DNA from: a bacterium
GTDB lineage: Bacteria > Patescibacteriota > Minisyncoccia > Minisyncoccales > JANBVM01
Assembly: GCA_030591065.1 (NCBI GenBank)
Contig: JAUVBU010000013.1
Coordinates: 1 to 14,598 of the forward strand
Direction: 5' to 3'
DNA length: 14,598 bases
Shown here: piece after piece, positions 1 to 5,406 of the stretch
Position numbering within the stretch: the stretch's first letter is position 1
Layout: each line of letters begins with the position of its first letter
Notes under the pieces: generated by a model
Databases searched by the model: none
Told to the model about the DNA's origin: nothing
Seen by the model: the letters and a program-made list of their open reading frames with translations, nothing else
Translations under genes and position numbers: made by a program

Positions 1-72
1 GGACCGTTCGACTTGCATGCCTTATCCACTCCGCCAGCGTTCATCCTGGACCAGGATCAAATCCTCAAAAAT
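1..72 (-). rRNA. rrs: 16S ribosomal RNA, 5' end only (runs off the left edge)
   Basis: Read on the minus strand, this is the conserved start of bacterial 16S rRNA: TTTGATCCTGG, GATGAACGCTGGCGG and GCATGCAAGTCGAACGG all appear in order at the expected spacing. Aligning TTTGATC to E. coli positions 12-18 puts mature position 1 near 72, give or take a few bases. Helix 1 of the central pseudoknot is intact: GGAUU (positions 9-13) pairs with GGUCC (21-25). Two of its pairs differ from E. coli in a compensated way, which argues for a functional gene and not sequencing error. Only about 72 nt are visible, so lineage, introns and the downstream 23S cannot be judged. Confidence 0.96.
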
Positions 73-75
73 TTC

Positions 76-93
76 ACGACAACTAATTGTCGT
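76..93 (-). other. Hairpin in the 16S leader
   Basis: A perfect 7-bp stem, ACGACAA / TTGTCGT with a TTAG loop, ends four bases upstream of the predicted 16S 5' end. It lies inside the transcribed leader. A role in 5'-end processing or folding of the precursor is inferred from position only. It lacks the U-tract expected of a terminator. Confidence 0.5.
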
Positions 94-172
94 TAGAAAT
101 ATTCGGGACAACTTAAAAAAACTAATGATGGTTATGTGATATTCACTTGTAAGGTACATTTCTCGCGTTTCT

Positions 173-201
173 ATTTTATACTCTCTTAAAGGCAATGTCA
201 A
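173..201 (-). promoter_or_regulatory. rRNA promoter, sigma70 type
   Basis: On the minus strand a perfect -35 TTGACA (196-201) is followed after exactly 17 nt by TAAAAT (173-178), five of six matches to TATAAT. Transcription should start near 166 and give a leader of about 95 nt before 16S. It lies between tRNA-Thr and 16S, so the rRNA can be transcribed independently of the upstream tsf and tRNA genes. No boxA antitermination element was recognised in the leader. Confidence 0.8.
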
Positions 202-244
202 CCTTTCCTCTTTAAATAAAAAAAGAAAGATCAACTCTTCTTAT

Positions 245-320
245 TGGAGCCACCTCGCGGGATCGAACCGCGGACCGATGGTTTACAGAACCATTGCTCT
301 GCCAGCTGAGCTAAGGTGGC
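245..320 (-). tRNA. tRNA-Thr (anticodon UGU), CCA encoded
   Basis: A complete 76-nt cloverleaf can be folded by eye: acceptor GCCACCT/AGGTGGC with no mismatch, D stem GCTC/GAGC with loop AGCTGGCA, anticodon stem ATGGT/ACCAT, a 5-nt variable loop, T stem CGCGG/CCGCG with loop TTCGATC, discriminator T73 and genome-encoded CCA. The anticodon loop is TCTGTAA, giving UGU, which reads threonine ACN codons. G1-C72, C2-G71, G35 and U36 fit threonine identity. The odd feature is C at position 33, where nearly all tRNAs have U. The short variable loop excludes a class II tRNA-Tyr. It lies 28 nt downstream of the preceding coding region, in the same direction as 16S. Confidence 0.93.
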
Positions 321-348
321 CCAGAAATTCTTTGTTTTTTGTATAAAT

Positions 349-768
349 TTACAATGAATTTGTTTTTTTCCTAGTTTTATTGGGCTTTGTTTCAGGTAAA
401 GAGCTAACGTTCTTAGGATAAAAAGAAGAAGATCTTATGTCGTCCCAATAACTATCATTTTCTTTAATTCTTTTTCTTTGATTATTCTCTCTTAATCTTT
501 GAAGCCACGTAAACGTTTTAGTGTCAGTTTTTAAAGATAATATTCTAATTTTTGTTAAAATCTTTTGTAAAAAGATATTAGAAGAAACCGCTACAAAAGA
601 ATTCTTTTTTTTAGGTTTTTCTTTTTCTTTTGGGTCTAGTTCTTCTTTGTTTTCCTTAACAGTGATCTCCGGTAAAGCTGATAATGCTGGAATTTTTAAA
701 GCTATAATTCCACCCAAACCAACGGAACTAGAAAGTAGAATAATTTCAGCAAAAGCTTTAGAGTTCAT
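349..768 (-). CDS. Small membrane-anchored protein of unknown function
   Basis: 139 residues, no recognised domain. Residues about 5-33 form one hydrophobic segment (AEIILLSSSVGLGGIIALKI) suited to a single membrane anchor. A Lys/Glu/Pro-rich linker (about 38-56) follows, then a basic segment with LSLKTDTKTFTWLQRLRENN at about residues 77-96, and a basic tail. The ATG at 768 is chosen because it overlaps the last 11 nt of tsf, as expected in a compact operon; an upstream TTG at 804 would add 12 residues buried in tsf. It follows rpsB and tsf in the same direction and ends 28 nt before tRNA-Thr. From memory, similar one-span proteins with this KTD(N)KT-W-LQ pattern occur in CPR genomes, but no function is known to me. 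It is real by operon position and by its membrane-plus-linker architecture. Confidence 0.7.
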   Translation of the reverse strand: MNSKAFAEIILLSSSVGLGGIIALKIPALSALPEITVKENKEELDPKEKEKPKKKNSFVAVSSNIFLQKILTKIRILSLKTDTKTFTWLQRLRENNQRKRIKENDSYWDDIRSSSFYPKNVSSLPETKPNKTRKKTNSL

Positions 769-1204
769 ATCTAATAAACTGCTTAAGAGAAACGTTTTCT
801 CCAAATTTCATAATATAATCGCTAATTAAGTCCTTTATTGTTCTTTTTGTATCTTTTATCCAAGGTTGTTCTAAAAGAGGGGTATCTTGTGAGCTTACCG
901 CTGCAATTTGAAGACAGATTTCATGAGCTAATTTTTGGAAACCGTCAGAGCGAGCAACAAAATCTGACTCACACTGTAATTCAACCATAACTCCAACTTT
1001 TTTCCCCGCATGAATATAGCTATCAATAATTCCTTCTTTTGTTTTTCTGTCTAATCTTTTTTGAGCAAACTCTTGTCCTTGTTTTTTTAAAACTTCTCTA
1101 GCTTCTTCAATGTTATCATTTGCTTTTTCTAGCGCTTCTTTACATTTTATTAAAGAAACACCAGTAACGTTACGAAGCTTTTTAATCTGATCAATATTTG
1201 CCAT
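758..1204 (-). CDS. tsf: Translation elongation factor Ts, minimal form
   Basis: EF-Ts recharges EF-Tu by expelling GDP in the cytoplasm. The N-terminal UBA-like domain (residues about 3-50, LRNVTGVSLIKCKEALEKAN) and the EF-Tu contact motif SDFVAR (80-85, usually TDFVAR) are clear, and the C-terminus NVSLKQFIRYEL matches the family ending. The protein has 148 residues against 283 in E. coli and about 196 in Thermus, so only one core subdomain remains and the coiled-coil insertion is absent. Start ATG at 1204 lies 17 nt after the rpsB stop, the usual rpsB-tsf order, with no clear Shine-Dalgarno site. Its 3' end overlaps the next gene by 11 nt. Confidence 0.95.
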   Translation of the reverse strand: MANIDQIKKLRNVTGVSLIKCKEALEKANDNIEEAREVLKKQGQEFAQKRLDRKTKEGIIDSYIHAGKKVGVMVELQCESDFVARSDGFQKLAHEICLQIAAVSSQDTPLLEQPWIKDTKRTIKDLISDYIMKFGENVSLKQFIRYEL

Positions 1205-1221
1205 AAGTTTAATAAATATGT

Positions 1222-2025
1222 TTAAAGTTCTTTTTTGACCTCACTTTCTTTACTGTCACCAACTTCTTCTGTTGGCGTTACTTCTGGCTCAACCGTTTGA
1301 ACTTTTGGTTTAACCTTAAGTACAACTTCTTTTATTTCATCTAATATATATTTTATAGAACTTACCGCATCATCGTTAGCGGGAATAAAATAATTAGCTA
1401 GTGTTGGATCTGTATCGCTATCAGCAATTCCGATAATGGTAACCTTTTTAGTTCTTGCTTCTTTTATAGCTATAGCGTCTTTTTTCATTCCTAAAACCAA
1501 GAGAGCGTCTGGTATCTTTTCCATATATTTGATTCCTCCGAATCTTTTCTCAAACTTTCCCAAAGACACTTTCATTTTATCTTTTTCTCTCTTAGTGTAT
1601 TTTTCTAATTCTCCCCGATCCATCTTTCCCTCTAAATCTCTGAAATGCTTTATTCTTTTTTTAATTATATCAAAGTTAGTAATAGTTCCCCCTAACCATC
1701 TTAAGTTGGCATAAAAAAAGCCACATTCCTCTGCAAAATCTTTTACCATCCCTTTTATCTGAATTTTTGTTCCAACAACTAATATGGTTTTGTTCTCTGT
1801 AACTAATTTTTCTATAACCTTCAAGGCTTCTTTTAGTTTTTCTTTTGTTATTTCCAAATCAATAAGATGAATGTTGTTTCTAACACCATACAAATAAGGC
1901 TTCATCTTAGGATGAACACCAGAACTTTTATGACCGTAATGTAAACCTGCCCTAGCCATTTTTTCTAGTTCAGTCTCAGGTTTCTTTTTTTCGGTCTCTA
2001 ATTCTTTTTTATCTTCTTCTTTCAT
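1222..2025 (-). CDS. rpsB: 30S ribosomal protein S2
   Basis: S2 binds the 30S head-body junction and is needed for S1 binding in bacteria that have S1. The family signatures are plain: GLHYGHKSSGVHPKMKPYLYG near residue 27, NIHLIDLEIT, RWLGGTITNF near 109, PDALLVLG near 173, and IGIADSDTDP near 200. Length is 267 residues with a charged N-terminal extension of about 20 residues before the first core helix and an acidic/Lys-rich tail after about residue 240. Both extensions are poorly conserved in the family. It heads the rpsB-tsf-unknown unit and has its own promoter at 2064-2092. The predicted leader of about 31 nt shows no Shine-Dalgarno sequence. Confidence 0.97.
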   Translation of the reverse strand: MKEEDKKELETEKKKPETELEKMARAGLHYGHKSSGVHPKMKPYLYGVRNNIHLIDLEITKEKLKEALKVIEKLVTENKTILVVGTKIQIKGMVKDFAEECGFFYANLRWLGGTITNFDIIKKRIKHFRDLEGKMDRGELEKYTKREKDKMKVSLGKFEKRFGGIKYMEKIPDALLVLGMKKDAIAIKEARTKKVTIIGIADSDTDPTLANYFIPANDDAVSSIKYILDEIKEVVLKVKPKVQTVEPEVTPTEEVGDSKESEVKKEL

Positions 2026-2063
2026 AAATATAAATCACAATAATAAATCGTTAATATAAAACT

Positions 2064-2092
2064 AATATATCATCCTTTAATAGTAAAATCAA
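2064..2092 (-). promoter_or_regulatory. rpsB promoter with extended -10
   Basis: On the minus strand TTGATT (2087-2092), a 17-nt spacer and TATATT (2064-2069) are preceded by TG at the extended -10 position (TGATATATT). Start of transcription is expected near 2057, about 31 nt before the rpsB ATG. It is divergent from the rpmE promoter, which has the same -35 hexamer. Confidence 0.65.
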
Positions 2093-2141
2093 GGCTTTTA
2101 GTAAAAAAATGAAACATTTTAAATAAAAAACTTAAAAGGGA

Positions 2142-2169
2142 TTGATTTTTAAAAAAAGTCTGCTAATAT
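2142..2169 (+). promoter_or_regulatory. rpmE-prfA promoter, probably leaderless
   Basis: TTGATT (2142-2147), a 16-nt spacer and TAATAT (2164-2169), with TGC directly before the -10 giving an extended -10 element. The -10 ends only eight bases before the rpmE ATG at 2178, so the predicted start site (about 2176) falls at or next to the start codon. That leaves no room for a ribosome binding site, and none is visible. Confidence 0.65.
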
Positions 2170-2177
2170 GTAAATAT

Positions 2178-2405
2178 ATGAAAAAGAAAATTCATCCAAA
2201 ATATTACGAAAACGCAACTGTCAGTTGTGCTTGCGGAAATACCTTTAAAGTAGGAGGTACAAAAGAATTCATTGAAACAGAAATTTGTTCTAGTTGCCAC
2301 CCTTTTTATACTGGAAAAGATAGAATTCTAGATAGAGTTGGTCAAGTTCAAAAATTCAGAAAAAGATTGGCAAGCAAAAAACCTACTAAAAAGAAGGTTA
2401 AATAA
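2178..2405 (+). CDS. rpmE: 50S ribosomal protein L31, zinc-binding type
   Basis: 75 residues starting MKKKIHPKYY, the typical L31 opening. Four cysteines at 17, 19, 37 and 40 (SCACG and CSSCHPF) form the zinc site of the C+ class, so this is the zinc-storing type and not the zinc-free RpmE2 paralogue. HPFYTGKDRILDRVGQVQKF at about 41-60 is the conserved C-terminal signature, followed by a basic tail. The ATG at 2178 is chosen over one at 2142 because homology starts here and because the promoter -10 lies between the two. It is the first gene of a two-gene unit with prfA, a common pairing in bacteria. Confidence 0.95.
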   Translation: MKKKIHPKYYENATVSCACGNTFKVGGTKEFIETEICSSCHPFYTGKDRILDRVGQVQKFRKRLASKKPTKKKVK

Positions 2406-2423
2406 TTTACCCTATACCATATT

Positions 2424-3164
2424 ATGTCATCAGTAATTATGGAAATTAGGGCTGGAACAGGTGGACAAGAAGCTGCCCTATTTGTGGCAGACTTGTTTAA
2501 AATGTACTCAAAATACGCTCAAAGCCAAGAATGGAAAATAAAAACCCTGGATTCTCATTCCACCGAAATCGGTGGATTTAAACAAATTACTTTTGAGTTA
2601 AAAGCTCATCAAAAAGAAGGAGAAGGAGATCCTCTTGATAGAATAAAAAACGAGGGTGGTGTTCATCGGGTTCAAAGAATTCCCACAACTGAACGCTCCG
2701 GAAGAATTCACACCTCAACTATTACTATAGCAGTTTTAGAAAAACAAAAAGAAGTTAAAATTAAAATAAGGCCCGAAGATTTGAGAGTTGACACCTTTAG
2801 AGCATCAGGCGCTGGAGGTCAATATGTAAACAAAAAAGAAACTGCTATTAGAATTACTCACCTTCCCACCGGTACTGTTGCCACCTGCCAAACAGAAAGA
2901 AACCAACTACAAAACAAAGAGAGCGCTCTAATGATTTTAAAATCTAGACTACTTGAATCTCAAAAAACAAAAGGGATAGAAAGTGTAAGTAAAAAAAGAA
3001 GGACTCAGATTGGGCAAGCAAAAAGAGTAGAAAAGATTAGGACATATAATTTCCCTCAAAACAGAATAACTGATCATCGTATAAAAAAAAGTTGGCACAA
3101 TCTAGAAAAGATTATGGATGGGAAAATGAATTCTATGTTAAAAACTCTTGCTAAAAAACTTTAA
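2424..3164 (+). CDS. prfA: Peptide chain release factor 1 lacking domain 1
   Basis: Class I release factor that reads UAA and UAG and triggers peptidyl-tRNA hydrolysis. Domain 2 begins at once with IMEIRAGTGGQEAALF. The RF1-type codon-recognition tripeptide is P-T-T (87-89, in VQRIPTTE; RF2 has SPF), the catalytic GGQ is at 131-133, and TYNFPQNRITDHRI (207-220) is the domain 4 signature. Length is 246 residues against 360 in E. coli. The missing part is almost exactly the N-terminal helical domain 1 (about 100 residues), and the C-terminus is also short. No upstream coding is possible: the in-frame codon 18 nt before the ATG is the rpmE TAA. No Shine-Dalgarno site is seen. Confidence 0.93.
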   Translation: MSSVIMEIRAGTGGQEAALFVADLFKMYSKYAQSQEWKIKTLDSHSTEIGGFKQITFELKAHQKEGEGDPLDRIKNEGGVHRVQRIPTTERSGRIHTSTITIAVLEKQKEVKIKIRPEDLRVDTFRASGAGGQYVNKKETAIRITHLPTGTVATCQTERNQLQNKESALMILKSRLLESQKTKGIESVSKKRRTQIGQAKRVEKIRTYNFPQNRITDHRIKKSWHNLEKIMDGKMNSMLKTLAKKL

Positions 3165-3177
3165 ATTTTTACCTACT

Positions 3178-3209
3178 AAAAAAGACAGAGTAATTCTCTG
3201 TCTTTTTTT
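3178..3209. terminator. Bidirectional intrinsic terminator
   Basis: A 7-bp stem GACAGAG / CTCTGTC (3184-3190 with 3196-3202, loop TAATT) is flanked by A6 on the left and T7 on the right. It therefore gives a hairpin plus U-tract on either strand. It lies between the convergent ends of prfA (3164) and the lytic transglycosylase gene (3225) and should serve both. Confidence 0.88.
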
Positions 3210-3224
3210 CATTTAAATAGGTTT

Positions 3225-4739
3225 TTAAAAAATTAAATCTTGGCAATCACTAGACATAACTCCATTGTCAATAAAAGATTGAATACATTCAGCTCTTCCC
3301 ATTACTTGCCTAGCATAACTATTGGAACCACCGTAATATCGAGAAGCAGCATTATACTCATCCCAATAAGCTTGAGATGAAGCTCCTTTATCAAACAATA
3401 ATAAGGCTGAAGCAGTAAAAGCATCTCTTATGTTCCAAGGATCTGGAGAGTTATTTCCAGTATAAGCTTTAACCTTATCTACGTACAAACTCCATGTTCG
3501 AGGAATAAATTGGGCTGGACCCATTGCTCCTCCAAAACCAAAGGGGACATATCCAGACTTAGCGCAGATAATATCTCCCACCGAATTAACTGACGCTCCA
3601 CAAAAATAAAGTGTCCCATTCCACCTAACCGCACACTGAGGAATCCAACAAGAAACAGGTATTTGGGAAAAGGCGTCCCCTACCATTGATAAAAAGATCG
3701 GTAAGTCTTGCTTTGATTGCATAAGCCGAGAAAGAGGGCTTCCATCTTTATAAATCCCAGCTCCTGTAACTTTGTTGGTCACGTAACATTGCCCAACATT
3801 TCTACCCATAGCAGATTCTTGACTAATAATAGCTAAAAGAAAAGCCGTTCTGACGCTAATTTGACTTGTAACTAAGTTCGCAACACTAATAGCTTCTCCA
3901 AAGGTTGGGGCTTTCGTATCTCCAGCTAAACTAAAGAGCCTAGCTCTAATTTCTGTTGCCACAGCTTCTATTTTTTCTTTCTCCTCTAAGTGCTCTTGAT
4001 ATTCAGCCTGAGTTAATCTTAAAAGATACTCTTGATCTTGTTTTAATACACTACTTTGTTCTTGTTGAAAGGTTTGAACCTTAACCACTTTTTCCAGATC
4101 TAACCTTTCAATATTTAGGTCTTCTTTTTGTTCACCTAAATATGTTTTCAATGTCTTAATCTCTTGTAAAAGTTTTTTGTTTTGATTACTTAATGCCTCT
4201 AAAGACATTAAATCATTAAAAAAATCAGAAAATTTTTCTTCTGAAAGTAAGATTTCCAAAAGTGATTCTTGGTCCTCTTGGTAAATAACCCTTAAAACTT
4301 CTACTAAACTCTTTTTTGTCTCTTCAATTTTTGAAGAAGTTTTCTCGATTGAAACCTCTGTGTCTTCAACCTGTATTCCGATATCTTTAATAATTAGATT
4401 GCTTTCATATATTTCGTTATTTAGCTGAGAAATCTTTCGCCTTAAAAGATATACTTGATTTGAATAGCTTCTTTCTTTTGTTTTTGTTTCTGTTATATCT
4501 TCTTCTATCGCAGCGCTCTCTTGTTCGTAATAATCCTTACATTTCTCTAATAAAGCTTGGCATTCTTCATGAGAAATAAGATTACAACTTTCATCAATTT
4601 CTTCGAGGACACAAATAACTTCTAAGTTTTCACTCTCTCCTTCGGCTAAAACAAAATTTTTTCCAAAAAAAATAAGAAGGCCAGCTAAAACACAAACAAG
4701 TGTAAAACTAAAAAACCTTCTAATCTTTTTCATAAACAT
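3225..4739 (-). CDS. Secreted coiled-coil lytic transglycosylase (MltB-like domain)
   Basis: 504 residues. A signal peptide occupies about 1-32 (basic start, hydrophobic core, VLA cleavage site). Residues about 75-265 are a long Glu/Lys/Gln-rich coiled coil like the N-terminal part of PcsB/CwlO-type cell-wall hydrolases. Residues about 280-490 are a lysozyme-like transglycosylase domain: catalytic Glu308 in ISQESAMG, GFGGAMGPAQFIPRTW (401-416) as in MltB, and AASRYYGG (464-471). It should cleave peptidoglycan glycan strands outside the membrane, with the coiled coil as the probable regulatory or docking part. Eleven cysteines remain after signal removal, suggesting disulfides. Two ATGs (4739, 4733) are possible; no ribosome binding site decides. 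It follows rplY by 7 nt and ends at the shared terminator. Confidence 0.85.
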   Translation of the reverse strand: MFMKKIRRFFSFTLVCVLAGLLIFFGKNFVLAEGESENLEVICVLEEIDESCNLISHEECQALLEKCKDYYEQESAAIEEDITETKTKERSYSNQVYLLRRKISQLNNEIYESNLIIKDIGIQVEDTEVSIEKTSSKIEETKKSLVEVLRVIYQEDQESLLEILLSEEKFSDFFNDLMSLEALSNQNKKLLQEIKTLKTYLGEQKEDLNIERLDLEKVVKVQTFQQEQSSVLKQDQEYLLRLTQAEYQEHLEEKEKIEAVATEIRARLFSLAGDTKAPTFGEAISVANLVTSQISVRTAFLLAIISQESAMGRNVGQCYVTNKVTGAGIYKDGSPLSRLMQSKQDLPIFLSMVGDAFSQIPVSCWIPQCAVRWNGTLYFCGASVNSVGDIICAKSGYVPFGFGGAMGPAQFIPRTWSLYVDKVKAYTGNNSPDPWNIRDAFTASALLLFDKGASSQAYWDEYNAASRYYGGSNSYARQVMGRAECIQSFIDNGVMSSDCQDLIF

Positions 4740-4746
4740 TTTAAAA

Positions 4747-5406
4747 TTATTTTTCTTTCTTTTTTTCTGTTTCTAAATTTTTGTCAGGAGAATCTTTTTC
4801 TTTGACTTCTTCAGCTCCCTCTTCTGGCTTTTCTTCTACCGGAGCTTCCTCCTCTACTTTACCAGGAGCCGAAACTGAAATAACAACTTCATCAGGATTT
4901 TTCAAAATTTTAATATCTTTTGAAACCTTTAAGTCTTCTATTAAAATATTATCTTCGAACGCTTCTAATCCATCTATATTTACTATTATTTCTTTTGGAA
5001 GATTTTGAGGAAGGGCTTTAACTTTAACCGCAGAAACACCCATAACCAATGTTCCACTAAGATTTTTAACTACTGGCGCTTCTCCTTCTAATATAAGGGG
5101 TACTAAAACTTCGATTTCTTCTTTTAGAGCTGGTTGATAAAAATCGATATGGCTAGGTACTCCGGTTAATACATCGTATTGAACCTCACGGATCAAAACT
5201 GAATATTTTTCTTTTTCATCAGCCACATCAAGAGAAAACATGGAACTTTCTCCTGCTTCTTTGTGAGCTTTTTTAAACTCTTTTAAATCTACTTGTATGG
5301 TAATGTTTTTAATTTTAGGACCATATAAAACAGCTGGGATTAATCCTTCCTTTCTTATTTTCCCCAACTTTTCCTCTGTTCTTTTTTTTGCTTTAAGTGT
5401 AATCAT
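4747..5406 (-). CDS. rplY: 50S ribosomal protein L25, long CTC/TL5 form
   Basis: 219 residues. The N-terminal L25 domain (about 1-90) that binds 5S rRNA shows KLGKIRKEGLIPAVLYGP and the closing SHIDFYQ motif. The TL5/CTC beta domain follows at about 95-180 (LVPLILEGEA, LPKEIIVNIDGL). A Glu/Pro/Lys-rich low-complexity tail covers about 183-219. The longer two-domain form is the general stress protein Ctc type. The start ATG overlaps the fba stop as ATGA, so translation is probably coupled to fba, an unusual pairing of a ribosomal protein with glycolytic genes that looks lineage-specific. Confidence 0.95.
   Translation of the reverse strand: MITLKAKKRTEEKLGKIRKEGLIPAVLYGPKIKNITIQVDLKEFKKAHKEAGESSMFSLDVADEKEKYSVLIREVQYDVLTGVPSHIDFYQPALKEEIEVLVPLILEGEAPVVKNLSGTLVMGVSAVKVKALPQNLPKEIIVNIDGLEAFEDNILIEDLKVSKDIKILKNPDEVVISVSAPGKVEEEAPVEEKPEEGAEEVKEKDSPDKNLETEKKKEK

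Noticed and set aside
22..234. 70-residue open frame on the minus strand at the left edge
   Set aside because: It runs through the 16S promoter, leader and the 16S 5' end, and its sequence resembles no protein family.
205..235. T-rich run after tRNA-Thr on the minus strand as a terminator
   Set aside because: Only a 4-bp stem could be drawn before the T-run, so a terminator is not supported.
245..320. Reading the tRNA as tRNA-Tyr (GUA) by shifting the loop one base to CTGTAAA
   Set aside because: The shift breaks the anticodon stem, and bacterial tRNA-Tyr needs a long variable arm; here it has five bases.
769..804. TTG start at 804 for the unknown membrane protein
   Set aside because: It adds 12 residues wholly inside tsf; the ATG at 768 gives a normal short overlap and a membrane segment close to the N-terminus.
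521..829. 102-residue plus-strand open frame
   Set aside because: Shadow of the membrane-protein and tsf genes; low-complexity F/S-rich translation typical of antisense frames in AT-rich DNA. The same applies to plus-strand frames at 1436, 4781, 6358, 6889, 11152, 12895 and 13223.
2424..3164. ArfB/YaeJ-type rescue factor for the short RF gene
   Set aside because: Those lack the codon-recognition domain; this protein has full domains 2 and 4 with the P-T-T motif and therefore is RF1.
4690..4700. Lipobox-like LVC at residues 14-16 of the transglycosylase signal peptide
   Set aside because: Position -1 is Val instead of Gly/Ala/Ser, the cysteine is inside the hydrophobic core, and a normal VLA cleavage site lies further on.
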